The notes under the pieces are model-generated. The model was not told the origin of the DNA and made no database searches. It worked only from the letters and a program-made list of their open reading frames with translations. Of a DNA stretch of 41,015 nucleotides, positions 31,828 through 40,492 are shown piece after piece. This DNA comes from Leptolinea sp. GTDB lineage: Bacteria; Chloroflexota; Anaerolineae; Anaerolineales; Anaerolineaceae. Each line of letters starts with the position of its first letter. Positions within the stretch are counted from its first letter, which is position 1. The stretch covers positions 1 through 41,015 of the forward strand of contig JAAYYW010000238.1 of the NCBI GenBank assembly GCA_012515195.1, given 5' to 3'. Position numbers and translations under genes: made by a program.

Positions 31828-32583
31828 TTACTCTTTCCATTTCACAACGGCCTCGAACGCGCGCGTTCCATTGGTGCAGTTATCTCCCCGTATGAACCAC
31901 AAAGATGGATTTTCCAATGAGCTTTTTGATGAAACCGAAACATCTTCGCCTGGCAGAACTTCTTTGTCGTAATTTATCTGCATCCAATCAAGGCTATTCT
32001 CACGATGCATTCCAATGGGGAAGGTATCGCAGATCCATTCCACATAACGGCTGTTGTTTACATGGCCCAGCATGTCCACCGCGGAATACCCCGCCCGAAA
32101 TGTAAGCCGTTCTTCACTATCTTCCGGAACAGAAAGCCGCTCCAAGGGTTCATTCAAGGCAACTTCTTCGGTCATGGATGGAAGATCGAGCCCAGCCGTC
32201 TTAGGGGGTACCATCCGGCGGGCTATCGCGTCGATCACTAACCAGGCCGATGATGCTTTGGCCAGTTGTTCGCCATCTTCGGCGTGAATGACATAATCAC
32301 GCACGAAGAAAAGCTTTTGTTGAATGGTCTTGGGCCACGTGGTGATATGTACCACCTCACCGACTGTCGGGAATCGCAGAAATTTGATCTTCATCCGGGA
32401 ATGCACCCACAAAAGATTACGGGAATACATGGTCTCAAATCCGCAACCCAATTGGTCAGCGTGTTCTCCGGCTGCTTCAGTAAGCTGCTGAAAGAAAGCA
32501 GACGGTTTCAAGCGGAGATTAACGTCACAATCAAATGCGTTGATATGTATCTTTTTTTTAAATATATTGGTGAGCTCATCCAT
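31828..32583 (-). CDS. acyl-ACP thioesterase (FatA/FatB-like, bacterial)
   Basis: 251-aa protein with two hot-dog domains that would release free fatty acids from acyl carrier protein. The N-terminal half reads FDCDVNLRLKPSAFFQQLTE, a typical Thioesterase II-type beginning with EAAGEHADQLG. The C-terminal half has the family hallmark SAVDMLGHVNNSRYVEWICD, with the catalytic Asn/His in the GHVNN stretch. Start uncertain: ATG 32583 is used, with GGAA upstream; ATG 32595 and 32616 are in frame, but 32616 falls in the -10 (extended TGT-TATGAT, 32620-32612). No other lipid gene is nearby. The enzyme class is clear, chain-length preference is not. Confidence 0.85.
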   Translation of the reverse strand: MDELTNIFKKKIHINAFDCDVNLRLKPSAFFQQLTEAAGEHADQLGCGFETMYSRNLLWVHSRMKIKFLRFPTVGEVVHITTWPKTIQQKLFFVRDYVIHAEDGEQLAKASSAWLVIDAIARRMVPPKTAGLDLPSMTEEVALNEPLERLSVPEDSEERLTFRAGYSAVDMLGHVNNSRYVEWICDTFPIGMHRENSLDWMQINYDKEVLPGEDVSVSSKSSLENPSLWFIRGDNCTNGTRAFEAVVKWKE

Positions 32584-32750
32584 AGTATTTTCCATAAAAA
32601 AATATCTGTACATCATAACAAAAAACCGGTTTTTTTGCGGATGTCATAACATACCATTTGGCAACCCGATTCCGGTCGCCTGCTGCTACCCCCTGGTCAA
32701 TCTCATTCATTCCGGTTGAAAGAGATGTTTGAGTCAGATGTTTTAAAAGC

Positions 32751-32788
32751 GGCCTCCGCCGGGGGTGGTCAGGAACCCGGCGGAGGCC
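32751..32788 (-). terminator. strong 13-bp GC-rich hairpin, probable terminator of the DNPH1-like gene
   Basis: Perfect 13-bp stem (32751-32763 with 32776-32788) with a 12-nt loop, in the otherwise gene-free stretch 32618-32909. On the minus strand it lies 122 nt downstream of the DNPH1-like stop and is followed by GCTTTTAAAA, a weak U-tract. On the plus strand it is followed by an AGGAGG and a 9-codon ORF, so another role is possible. Confidence 0.5.
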
Positions 32789-32812
32789 TTCGCCAAAGGA
32801 GGAGACAGCGAT

Positions 32813-32839
32813 ATGATCAGTTGTCGTTCGGTGTACTGA
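32813..32839 (+). other. possible 8-residue minigene with ribosome site
   Basis: AGGAGG (32797-32802), then 10 nt and ATG ATC AGT TGT CGT TCG GTG TAC TGA. The site is strong, but the ORF could be accidental, and no promoter or downstream plus-strand gene is close. Confidence 0.2.
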
Positions 32840-32909
32840 ACTGTCTTAATCTTACTCTCGCAGCGGTTGTCTGACCATTGTCGAAAGTCATATTTCTGTC
32901 AGATAACAT

Positions 32910-33335
32910 TCACAATCCGGGCAAGCTCTTTAAGAAGACCCTCACTTCCCGGATAGCTTCGTCGATATTTTTATACGCAAACACCCGGAAACCCGGAGAG
33001 GTGTTTCCCAGAATCATCTTTGAAACCACACTGCCTTCTCGGTAGCAACAGAATACTGGTTTCCCCAGCGATTCTGCCAGTGCAATCTCATACCCTACGC
33101 CATGCGAAGGAGTTGAAACCTCAGCCACGAGGATATTGCAGTGGGTAACCCATTCCACATCACGATGATAAACCTCTTGAGGTTTAACCACTTTTTCAAG
33201 AGAGAGTATATCCGCATCAGCTAGATGAGCCGTGGGAACAATATGACCATCTTCCATCAGCGCATTTACCAGGCGCTCATAATCTGGCTGGTCTTTTCGT
33301 CCTCCAGTAATGGAACAGGAGAAATAAATATTCAT
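32910..33335 (-). CDS. nucleoside 2-deoxyribosyltransferase / DNPH1-like protein
   Basis: 141-aa Rossmann-like protein of the NDT/DNPH1 family, which cleaves or exchanges the base of deoxynucleosides or dNMPs. Motifs: NIYFSCSITGGR (2-13), a conserved HRDVEWVTHCNILVAEVSTP core (Asp in the HRDV motif, then AEVSTPS), and GVGYEIALAESLGKPVFCCYR where the Glu of YEIA is the usual nucleophile. Start ATG 33335 has GGGAG a few nt upstream; the frame continues to 33452 without homology and would overlap the divergent LysM gene promoter. It faces away from that gene. DNPH1 members hydrolyse modified dNMP (5-hydroxymethyl-dUMP in humans); the substrate here is unknown. Confidence 0.82.
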   Translation of the reverse strand: MNIYFSCSITGGRKDQPDYERLVNALMEDGHIVPTAHLADADILSLEKVVKPQEVYHRDVEWVTHCNILVAEVSTPSHGVGYEIALAESLGKPVFCCYREGSVVSKMILGNTSPGFRVFAYKNIDEAIREVRVFLKSLPGL

Positions 33336-33452
33336 TGCTCCCTTTCTATAGTACTCTATTGGCGCGCTTCTTGCACCAATGCCGATACACTCCGATAACG
33401 GAATTTTATCTGGCGGAGATAACCGCCTGTCGAATTGGAAGGAGCATTCCAA

Positions 33453-34073
33453 ATGAAAAAGGTTCTGTTCGCCCTTTCCTTGTTTTCTATTTTACTGCTT
33501 GTGGTGACCAGTGGATGCACCATGAAAGCATCAAGGCTGGGTTCGTTCAAACCCACGCCAACTGTGCTTTCATTGTTTGACGCTGAACAGCAAGACATGC
33601 AGCTGGCTGTCTCCTCAGCCGCAGAAATGCCGCCTGCCAAAGCCGCCAGTGATTCATCACCAAAAGCTGTATCATCCGACGACGATGATGATGACGATGA
33701 TGATGACGAAACCGTGACCTATACAGACCGGCCGGAAAAATATACCTTGAATAAAGGTGAATGGCCTTTCTGCATTGCGAGACGGTATAACCTTAACCCG
33801 CTCGATCTATTGAACGCGAACGGATTGTCATTGGAATCCAAACCAGACGTTGGTTTTGTACTCAAGATTCCACAGACAGGCGAATGGCCCGAAAGCCGCT
33901 TTGGCCATCGCTGGATCCGCGCGCATCCTGCCATGCATCAGGTTGGTGCGGGTGAAACCCTGTATACCATTTCTTGCCTGTACGGGGATATCGATCCGAG
34001 TCAGATCGTTGAAGCCAATGAACTACCTGAACCATACAAGATTTACGCTGGTCAAATGCTGCGTATTCCATAG
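33453..34073 (+). CDS. LysM-domain lipoprotein with poly-Asp tract
   Basis: 206 aa. Residues 1-22 are a lipoprotein signal ending in VTSGC, so Cys22 should be lipidated. A low-complexity linker holds ten consecutive Asp (76-85) followed by Glu. Two LysM domains follow: YTLNKGEWPFCIARRYNLN (about 95-113) and HQVGAGETLYTISCLYGDID (about 162-181), each with a peptidoglycan-binding fold pattern. There is no catalytic domain. The start ATG 33453 has AAGGAG about 9 nt upstream; a longer frame starts at 33435. It would tether to the membrane and grip the cell wall. The Asp run could bind Ca2+ but is unproven. A strong terminator follows. Confidence 0.82.
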   Translation: MKKVLFALSLFSILLLVVTSGCTMKASRLGSFKPTPTVLSLFDAEQQDMQLAVSSAAEMPPAKAASDSSPKAVSSDDDDDDDDDDETVTYTDRPEKYTLNKGEWPFCIARRYNLNPLDLLNANGLSLESKPDVGFVLKIPQTGEWPESRFGHRWIRAHPAMHQVGAGETLYTISCLYGDIDPSQIVEANELPEPYKIYAGQMLRIP

Positions 34074-34119
34074 CACGGGTATTCCGAGAACTCCTCGATA
34101 GATTCTCGATCCATCCTCA

Positions 34120-34157
34120 AAATGAAAAGACGCGCCCGCCAGTGCGTCTTTTCATTT
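34120..34157 (+). terminator. intrinsic terminator after LysM lipoprotein gene
   Basis: 14-bp perfect stem (34120-34133 with 34144-34157) with T-rich right arm (TCTTTTCATTT). Confidence 0.85.
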
Positions 34158-34255
34158 AATAGTGTGTATTGGATTCATCAGGTCATAAAAGGATACTATG
34201 GATTCGCAATTAATTTCACCCAAAAGGTCTATTTTAGGTAATACCAGGAACAAGG

Positions 34256-34261
34256 TATAAT
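34256..34261 (+). promoter_or_regulatory. -10 of Nudix gene
   Basis: TATAAT with a poor -35 (TTTAGG at 34233). About 40 nt before ATG 34302. Confidence 0.45.
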
Positions 34262-34301
34262 AACCCCCGATAAACATGTAAGGATTTCGCAAAAGCAAAC
34301 G

Positions 34302-34838
34302 ATGAATTTTGAATGGTTGGAAAAAGAAGAAGTATTTCGCGGACGGGCATTCGCGGTTGATAAAGTAAAAGTTCGCCTGCCCGATGGAAGAACGACCACA
34401 TATGATTGTGTCAAACATTCCGGAGCTGTGACCATTGTCCCGGTGGACGACCAGAATCGGATTATTTTTGTCAACCAGTACCGAATGGGATCAAAAGGGA
34501 TGTTGATGGAACTTCCAGCCGGCACCCTGGAAGAAAATGAAGACCCGACTATCTGTGCTGAACGTGAGATCCGCGAAGAGACCGGGATGGCCGCAAAACA
34601 TGTCACCAAACTGGGAGAGTTTTTTCTTGCACCGGGGTATTCTTCTGAATACATGCACGTTTATCTAATGACCGGACTTTATCCGGCACCTTTGAAACAC
34701 GATGACGATGAGTTTTTGCAGACGCAAGCCATCCCAGTATCTGAGGTTTGGGAAATGGTGCGATCGAACCAGATACATGACGGAAAAACCCTGGCTTGTC
34801 TGTTTTTGGCCATGGACCACTTGAAAAATGCTGCATGA
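34302..34838 (+). CDS. Nudix hydrolase, ADP-ribose pyrophosphatase-like
   Basis: 178-aa Nudix enzyme that cuts nucleoside diphosphates linked to another moiety. The Nudix box is complete: G74-TLEEN-E80-DPTICAE-REIREETGM (74-96), i.e. GX5EX7REUXEEXGU. Upstream is YDCVKHSGAVTIVPVDDQ, then IIFVNQYRMGSKGMLMELPAG, the substrate-recognition part typical of ADPRase/NudF-type proteins. The family hydrolyses ADP-ribose to AMP and ribose-5-phosphate. ATG 34302 has GGAT about 20 nt upstream, so no strong site. Ends in a hairpin that overlaps the stop codon. Confidence 0.9.
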   Translation: MNFEWLEKEEVFRGRAFAVDKVKVRLPDGRTTTYDCVKHSGAVTIVPVDDQNRIIFVNQYRMGSKGMLMELPAGTLEENEDPTICAEREIREETGMAAKHVTKLGEFFLAPGYSSEYMHVYLMTGLYPAPLKHDDDEFLQTQAIPVSEVWEMVRSNQIHDGKTLACLFLAMDHLKNAA

Positions 34839-34850
34839 TAACAGCATTTT
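34825..34850 (+). terminator. terminator overlapping the Nudix gene stop
   Basis: 9-bp stem (34825-34833 with 34842-34850) ending in T4; the stop codon (34836-34838) is inside the loop. Confidence 0.7.
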
Positions 34851-35001
34851 CGGTGATTTTTGGTACTTATTGAGGAAATTAGACCGATTTATACTTCTTA
34901 ATTGGATGAATAACCCTGCCGGAAACGCGGGTTAATATCAACAAACCCAACCGAGCGGCAAACAGAGCCTCCCGGAAATTTTTGTGAATGGAGTAAGCCA
35001 A

Positions 35002-38000
35002 ATGCAGCGAGAAAAAGTAACTCTTGACGCTAACGAAGCTGTAGCAGACATCGCGTTTAAGCTCAGTGAAGTCATCGCCATTTTCCCCATCACACCCTCT
35101 TCAACCATGGGTGAGTGGGCAGATCAGTGGGCGGGACAAAAACACCCGAACCTGTGGGGAACTGTTCCTACAGTCATGGAAATGCAATCTGAAGGTGGAG
35201 CTGCGGGTGCCGTCCACGGCGCACTGCAAACCGGTTCTTTGACCACCACCTTTACCGCCTCTCAGGGTCTGCTTCTGATGATCCCGAATATGTTCAAGAT
35301 CGCCGGTGAATTGACTGCCACGGTCTTCCATGTGTCAGCCCGTTCATTGGCAGCACAGGCGTTATCGATCTACGGCGACCACAGCGATGTTATGGCTGCC
35401 CGGTCTACCGGCTTTGCTATGCTAACTTCCCGCTCCGTGCAGGAAGCCCATGACATGGCTCTCATTTCTCATGCCGCCACTCTGGAATCCCGCGTTCCGT
35501 TCGTACATTTCTTTGACGGTTTCCGAACCTCCGCCGAAGTCAACAAAATTGAACGCCTGACGGTTGATGATATCCGCGCTGTTATCGAAGAGAAATACAT
35601 TATGGAACACCGCCAGCGCGGCCTCACACCTGACCGCCCGGTACTTCGCGGCACAGCTCAGAATCCTGATGTGTACTTCCAGGGACGCGAGACTGTTAAC
35701 CCGTATTACGATGCAACCCCGGGGATTGTCCAGAAATATATGGACAAGTTCGCCAAAATAACCGGACGTAAGTACCAGATTGTGGAATACTTCGGCGCGA
35801 AAGATGCGGAAAAGATCATTGTGATCATGTGCTCAGGTTCAGAAACCGCGGAAGAAACTGCTCTGTACCTGAATAAAAAAGGTGAAAAGGTCGGTGTGGT
35901 AAACATTCGCCTTTATCGCCCATTCCCGTCCGATGAATTCCTGAAAGTCCTCCCAGCCTCTGTCAAGAAGATTGCGGTTTTGGACCGTACCAAGGAACCT
36001 GGCGCGACCGGTGAACCCCTGTACCAGGATGTCATCGCCGCAATCAGTGAAGGACTCACAAATGGTTCGGCACCTTTCAAGACAGCTCCTATCATTATTG
36101 GCGGCCGCTATGGACTTTCCTCCAAAGAATTTACCCCTGCCATGGTCAATGGTATCTACACCGAACTTGGCAAAGCTGCACCCAAAAACCACTTCACGGT
36201 AGGTATCATTGACGACGTCACCCATTCCAGCATTGACTATGATGCTGATTTTGACATCGAAGATTCTGAAACGGTGCGCTGCGTATTCTTTGGCCTGGGT
36301 GCCGATGGTACTGTCGGTGCAAACAAGAACTCCATCAAGATCATTGGAGAAGAAACGGATAACTCAGCTCAGGGCTACTTTGTGTATGACTCAAAGAAAT
36401 CCGGTTCTGTTACCATTTCTCACCTGCGATTCGGACCCAAACCCATTCGCGCGCCGTACCTCATCAGCAAAGCCAATTTCGTAGCCTGCCACCAGTACTC
36501 TTTCCTTGAACGCTTCGATATGACCCGCTACGCCCTCCCGGGCGCTGTGTTCCTGCTCAACAGCATCTACGGTCCCGATGAAGTGTGGGACAAACTCCCG
36601 CAGGAAGTTCAGAAAGACATCATCGAAAAGAAACTGAAATTCTATGCCATCGATGCCAGCGCCGTGGCCCAGAAAACCGGCATGGGCGGCCGTGTGAATA
36701 CCATCATGCAGACTTGCTTCTTTGCCATCTCCGGTGTCCTCCCGCGCGAACAGGCCATTACCGAGATCAAGAAATCCATCAAGAAAACCTATAGCAAACG
36801 TGGTGAAGCTGTTGTCAAGCAGAATTATGACGCGGTTGATGCCTCCCTGTCTCATCTGCATGAGATTAAGGTTCCAGAAAAAGTAACCAGCACTATAACC
36901 CGCCGTTCCAGCGTACCCGCTGCCGCACCGCAGTTCGTGAAAGATGTCCTCGGTCAGATCATCGTCTTCGAAGGCGATAAACTGCCTGTTTCCGCGATGC
37001 CTGCAGATGGTACTTTCCCGACAGGCACGTCACAGTGGGAAAAACGGAATATCGCTCTCGAGATTCCCGTTTGGGATCCGAATACCTGTATCCAATGCGG
37101 TAAATGCTCCTTCGTCTGTCCGCATGCCGTTATCCGTCAGAAAGTGTATGATCCGAAATTGCTGGATAAAGCACCTGCAACTTTTAAATCGACGGATGCC
37201 AAATTCAAAGAACTACCCGGTATGAAATTCACCATCCAGGTAGCTCCGGAAGACTGCACTGGCTGCGGTCTCTGCGTGGAAGCCTGCCCATCCAAGAACA
37301 AGGCTGATTCCAGCCTCAAAGCCATCAACATGGCCGAGCAACCCCCGCTTCGCGAGCAGGAACGTGAGAATTGGGAATTCTTCCTCAGCCTGCCTGAAGT
37401 TGACCGGTCAGCATTCCAGCCGACAACGGTAAAGAACTCTCAATTGCTTCAGCCTCTGTTCGAGTTCTCCGGTGCGTGCGGTGGTTGTGGTGAAACCCCC
37501 TACATCAAACTGGTTTCCCAGCTCTTCGGCGATCGGATGGTTGTAGCCAATGCCACCGGTTGTACATCAATCTACGGTGCCAATCTACCTACAACTCCCT
37601 GGACCTTTAACAATGATGGACGCGGTCCCGCCTGGTCCAACTCACTGTTTGAAGATAACGCTGAATTCGGTCTTGGTATGCGCCTCACGATCGACAAACA
37701 GAACGAGTTCGCCTGTGAATTGCTTCCCAAATTTGCTTCGGTCCTCGGGGACAGCCTGGTGAACGACCTGCTTAATGCTGATCAGGCAACAGACGCGGGT
37801 ATCAAAGCCCAGCGAGAGCGTGTTGAGATTGTGAAGCAGAAACTTGCCGGTAACAAAGACCCGATGGCCGGTCAGCTTGTTTCCCTGGCCGATTCTCTTG
37901 TGAAGAAATCCGTTTGGATCATGGGTGGAGATGGTTGGGCATACGATATCGGTTACGGCGGCCTTGACCACGTCCTGGCTTCCGGCCGTAATGTGAACGT

Positions 38001-38574
38001 CCTGGTTTTGGATACCGAAGTCTATTCCAACACCGGCGGTCAGGCCTCCAAAGCCACCCCGCGTGCCGCAGTTGCAAAATTCGCCGCCAGCGGTAAAGGA
38101 CTTCCCAAGAAAGACCTGGGAATGATCGCGATGGCTTACGGATATATCTATGTCGCCCGTGTCGCCATGGGTGCCAACGATGCCCAAACGCTCAAAGCCT
38201 TCCTTGAAGCCGATGCCTACGACGGCCCATCCCTGATAATTGCTTACAGCCACTGTATCAACCATGGTATTGATATGCGCCGAGGTCTTGATCAGCAGAA
38301 AGCGGCTGTCAATTCCGGAATGTGGCCTCTCTACCGGTACAACCCGGCCCTGGTTGATGAAGGAAAGAATCCCCTGCTTATTGACTCCAAAGACCCGACG
38401 ATCCCAGTTTCTGAGTACGCGTACAAAGAAACCCGCTATCGTATGCTTCTACAATCAGATGAAGCACGTGCTGAATTGTTGATGAACCAGGTCACAGAAG
38501 ACGCAGCCAAGCGTTGGGAATTGTACAAATCCATGGCAGCTGTTGAATACAAAGCCAAAAATCCTGAGTCCTAA
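35002..38574 (+). CDS. nifJ: pyruvate:ferredoxin (flavodoxin) oxidoreductase
   Basis: 1190-aa single-chain enzyme that oxidises pyruvate and CoA to acetyl-CoA, CO2 and two reduced ferredoxins; central to anaerobic carbon flow. Domains in order: the TPP pyrimidine-type domain (residues about 8-250, ITPSSTMGEWADQW), a CoA/transketolase-C-like part, the gamma domain (about 425-625), two 4Fe-4S clusters (CIQCGKCSFVCPH starting at Cys696; CTGCGLCVEACP starting at Cys752), then the TPP pyrophosphate domain with CGGCGETPYIK and VWIMGGDGWAYDIGYGGLDH (about 970-990). Start ATG 35002 has GGAG 9 nt upstream; in-frame GTG 34984 is an alternative. Followed by a stable terminator and then a flavoprotein gene. 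The protein would be oxygen-sensitive, consistent with an anaerobe. Confidence 0.96.
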   Translation: MQREKVTLDANEAVADIAFKLSEVIAIFPITPSSTMGEWADQWAGQKHPNLWGTVPTVMEMQSEGGAAGAVHGALQTGSLTTTFTASQGLLLMIPNMFKIAGELTATVFHVSARSLAAQALSIYGDHSDVMAARSTGFAMLTSRSVQEAHDMALISHAATLESRVPFVHFFDGFRTSAEVNKIERLTVDDIRAVIEEKYIMEHRQRGLTPDRPVLRGTAQNPDVYFQGRETVNPYYDATPGIVQKYMDKFAKITGRKYQIVEYFGAKDAEKIIVIMCSGSETAEETALYLNKKGEKVGVVNIRLYRPFPSDEFLKVLPASVKKIAVLDRTKEPGATGEPLYQDVIAAISEGLTNGSAPFKTAPIIIGGRYGLSSKEFTPAMVNGIYTELGKAAPKNHFTVGIIDDVTHSSIDYDADFDIEDSETVRCVFFGLGADGTVGANKNSIKIIGEETDNSAQGYFVYDSKKSGSVTISHLRFGPKPIRAPYLISKANFVACHQYSFLERFDMTRYALPGAVFLLNSIYGPDEVWDKLPQEVQKDIIEKKLKFYAIDASAVAQKTGMGGRVNTIMQTCFFAISGVLPREQAITEIKKSIKKTYSKRGEAVVKQNYDAVDASLSHLHEIKVPEKVTSTITRRSSVPAAAPQFVKDVLGQIIVFEGDKLPVSAMPADGTFPTGTSQWEKRNIALEIPVWDPNTCIQCGKCSFVCPHAVIRQKVYDPKLLDKAPATFKSTDAKFKELPGMKFTIQVAPEDCTGCGLCVEACPSKNKADSSLKAINMAEQPPLREQERENWEFFLSLPEVDRSAFQPTTVKNSQLLQPLFEFSGACGGCGETPYIKLVSQLFGDRMVVANATGCTSIYGANLPTTPWTFNNDGRGPAWSNSLFEDNAEFGLGMRLTIDKQNEFACELLPKFASVLGDSLVNDLLNADQATDAGIKAQRERVEIVKQKLAGNKDPMAGQLVSLADSLVKKSVWIMGGDGWAYDIGYGGLDHVLASGRNVNVLVLDTEVYSNTGGQASKATPRAAVAKFAASGKGLPKKDLGMIAMAYGYIYVARVAMGANDAQTLKAFLEADAYDGPSLIIAYSHCINHGIDMRRGLDQQKAAVNSGMWPLYRYNPALVDEGKNPLLIDSKDPTIPVSEYAYKETRYRMLLQSDEARAELLMNQVTEDAAKRWELYKSMAAVEYKAKNPES

Positions 38575-38595
38575 GAACCATCAAAACGTTATACG

Positions 38596-38620
38596 CCCGG
38601 CGAGGTAACCCCTCGCCGGG
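38596..38620 (+). terminator. hairpin after pyruvate:ferredoxin oxidoreductase gene
   Basis: 10-bp perfect GC-rich stem (38596-38605 with 38611-38620), loop TAACC, then TTCATTT. A modest T-tract; some read-through into the next gene is possible. Confidence 0.75.
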
Positions 38621-38679
38621 TTCATTTAACAGATGTATAGTATTTGTAAAAGTAATAGACCATTAAGGGAGACTTGAAA

Positions 38680-39687
38680 ATGATCGATCTAACAACCCAA
38701 TATCTCGGATTAGACCTGAAAAATCCTCTTGTCGCCTCTTCTTCGCCTCTATCAAAAAAAGTTGATACTGTTAAGAAAATGGAAGATGCTGGCATTGCTG
38801 CCGTTGTAATGTATTCTCTGTTTGAAGAACAGATCACGCATGAAAGCAAGGCGCTTAATCATTTTTTGGAACGGGGAACAAATTCCTTTGCGGAAGCGGT
38901 AACGTACTTTCCAGACTTGGGACACTACAATATCGGACCGGAGGAATACCTGGAACTGATCCAGAAAATAAAAAAATCGGTGTCAATACCCATCATTGGC
39001 AGCCTGAATGGCATCTCATCCGGCGGTTGGATCCAATACGCGCAAAAGATTGAGCAGGCAGGCGCTGACGCTCTTGAGTTGAATATGTATTACATACCCA
39101 CGGATTCCGATCTAACTGGCCTTGAGATGGAAAACACCTATATTGACCTTGTCAAAGATATCAAGAGCGCTTTGCACATCCCGCTCTCGGTCAAACTAAG
39201 TCCATATTTTAGTGCTTTGCCTAACATGGCTCAACAACTTGTGAAGTCAGGCGCCTCAGGACTGGTCATGTTCAACCGTTTCTTTCAACCAGATTTTGAC
39301 ATTGAAACGCTTGATGTTCTCCCATCATTGCAGATGAGCACCAGCGCTGATCTGCGCCTTCCCCTTCGTTGGACGGCCTTACTTTACAATAGAGTTAAAG
39401 CTGATCTGGCCATAACGGGAGGAGTTCACACTGTAGAAGATGTTGTGAAATCTGTCATGGCAGGCGCAAATGTCACCATGCTGGCCAGTGAATTACTTGA
39501 AAATGGCACACGTCGTATTACCGAGTTAAACAGTCAATTACTTGATTGGTGTAACGCGCATGAATATAAATCCATCAAACAAATGCGGGGAAGTATGAGC
39601 CAGAAGAACGTGACAGAGCCAGCTGCATTTGAACGCGCTAATTATATGAAAGCGCTCACATCCTTTGATAACAAACTTCTAATTTAG
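38680..39687 (+). CDS. dihydroorotate dehydrogenase-like flavoprotein
   Basis: 335-aa FMN-binding TIM barrel related to PyrD. N-terminus [34 protein letters not shown] and [18 protein letters not shown] follow the DHODase pattern; phosphate binding by [26 protein letters not shown] (about 245-270). The substrate loop seen in true PyrD is less evident, so it may not make orotate. Such proteins commonly sit next to pyruvate:ferredoxin oxidoreductase genes, as here, and may use reduced ferredoxin. Start ATG 38680 has AAGGGAGA upstream; TTG 38674 is in frame. Ends in a strong terminator. Function unproven; the neighbour link is inference. Confidence 0.82.
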   Translation: MIDLTTQYLGLDLKNPLVASSSPLSKKVDTVKKMEDAGIAAVVMYSLFEEQITHESKALNHFLERGTNSFAEAVTYFPDLGHYNIGPEEYLELIQKIKKSVSIPIIGSLNGISSGGWIQYAQKIEQAGADALELNMYYIPTDSDLTGLEMENTYIDLVKDIKSALHIPLSVKLSPYFSALPNMAQQLVKSGASGLVMFNRFFQPDFDIETLDVLPSLQMSTSADLRLPLRWTALLYNRVKADLAITGGVHTVEDVVKSVMAGANVTMLASELLENGTRRITELNSQLLDWCNAHEYKSIKQMRGSMSQKNVTEPAAFERANYMKALTSFDNKLLI

Positions 39688-39700
39688 AATTATTAACAAC

Positions 39701-39740
39701 AAAAAAGACCCCCTCTTTATAAAACATAGAGGGGGTCTTC
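39701..39740. terminator. bidirectional intrinsic terminator
   Basis: 10-bp stem (39707-39716 with 39728-39737), flanking A6 and TCTT. Separates the flavoprotein gene (plus) from infA (minus). Confidence 0.85.
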
Positions 39741-39759
39741 TTAATTAGCGAAAAGTTGA

Positions 39760-40023
39760 TTATTCTTCGCTGGGACTACTTTCATTGGGTTTCTTGGCAC
39801 GGTATACGATCCGGCCGCGGGATAGGTCGTATGGAGACATTTCCACACGAACGTGATCTCCCAACAGGATGCGGATGTAATACTTGCGCATCCGGCCGGA
39901 AAGGTAGGCCAGAACTTCATGGTCGTGGTAATCTTTGTCTGTCAGACGTACACGAAATTGTGTGGCGGGTAATGCCTCAACAATTACGCCTTCGACCTGA
40001 ATTTTATCTTCTTCTTTAGCCAT
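39760..40023 (-). CDS. infA: translation initiation factor IF-1
   Basis: 87-aa OB-fold protein that binds the ribosomal A site during initiation. The sequence shows [20 protein letters not shown] (typical IF-1 beginning), [22 protein letters not shown], and [20 protein letters not shown]. It has a short acidic Ser/Pro-rich tail. The start has AGGAGG 5 nt upstream. It follows rpsU by 27 nt and so shares its message. In most bacteria infA sits in the spc ribosomal-protein cluster beside rpmJ or map; here it sits next to rpsU near the rRNA operon, possibly a second copy. Confidence 0.95.
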   Translation of the reverse strand: MAKEEDKIQVEGVIVEALPATQFRVRLTDKDYHDHEVLAYLSGRMRKYYIRILLGDHVRVEMSPYDLSRGRIVYRAKKPNESSPSEE

Positions 40024-40050
40024 CCGTTCCTCCTGGATGCAATCCGCTTA

Positions 40051-40251
40051 TTAGTCACCCGAGTGGGTGAACTGGCGACGTTTAATTCGGCGGATCGCCT
40101 TCTTCTTCTCTACCCGGCGTAACTCACTCTTGGAGATGAACCAGCGTTTCCGTCGCACAGTGCTTAGCACACCGCTTTTAACAACTTTTTTGCGGAAACG
40201 TTTCAGCAGTGCGTCCTGTGATTCATTGGGGCGCAAAACAACTGCAGTCAT
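40051..40251 (-). CDS. rpsU: small ribosomal subunit protein bS21
   Basis: 66-aa very basic protein of the 30S subunit platform, near the anti-Shine-Dalgarno. Motifs: VVLRPNESQDALLKRFRKKV then STVRRKRWFISKSELRRVEK and KKAIRRIKRR. Start ATG 40251 has AGGAGGTGAG about 8 nt upstream, a full anti-SD match. Its leader carries a terminator-like hairpin (40282-40319). Followed by infA. Confidence 0.95.
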   Translation of the reverse strand: MTAVVLRPNESQDALLKRFRKKVVKSGVLSTVRRKRWFISKSELRRVEKKKAIRRIKRRQFTHSGD

Positions 40252-40281
40252 TAGATTCTCACCTCCTGTCTTTTACGGATA

Positions 40282-40319
40282 GAAAAACAAAACCGGCTGG
40301 TTCTTCAGGCGCAGCCGGT
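40282..40319 (-). promoter_or_regulatory. terminator-like hairpin (attenuator) in the rpsU leader
   Basis: 8-bp perfect GC-rich stem (40319-40312 with 40299-40292), 12-nt loop, then TTTTGTTTTT on the minus strand, 30 nt before the rpsU start. Can act as an attenuator of rpsU-infA, or as a backup terminator for the rRNA operon. Confidence 0.65.
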
Positions 40320-40423
40320 GAAACAAGATAATTGAGTATTCTCAATTGACCCAGATCAATCAGCCAGAGCCCTCCGTAATGATAACCGCGATAATAAAGA
40401 ACCTGCCCATAAAGAGCGAAATA

Positions 40424-40429
40424 ATTATA
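40424..40429 (-). promoter_or_regulatory. -10 of rpsU-infA promoter
   Basis: TATAAT on the minus strand (40429-40424), no clear -35. The stretch 40252-40492 holds this promoter and the attenuator but no gene. Confidence 0.45.
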
Positions 40430-40492
40430 CCCCATTTTTGTCCGTTTTCATTATTTGATTCGATTGAACCATGTTTGGGGTAGAAAAAAGAA

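Noticed and set aside
32650-32750. Possible riboswitch in the gap upstream of the thioesterase gene
   Set aside because: I see no known aptamer motif. Only the 13-bp hairpin is clear.
33336-33452. Extended N-terminus for the DNPH1-like protein
   Set aside because: Homology begins at ATG 33335, which has a good ribosome site, and the extension overlaps the divergent gene's leader.
33678-33710. Poly-Asp run as a sequencing artefact
   Set aside because: The codons alternate GAC and GAT and the frame continues into two LysM domains.
37642-38265. 207-codon open frame antisense to pyruvate:ferredoxin oxidoreductase
   Set aside because: Long open antisense frames are common in GC-rich genes. The plus frame holds the TPP-binding domain.
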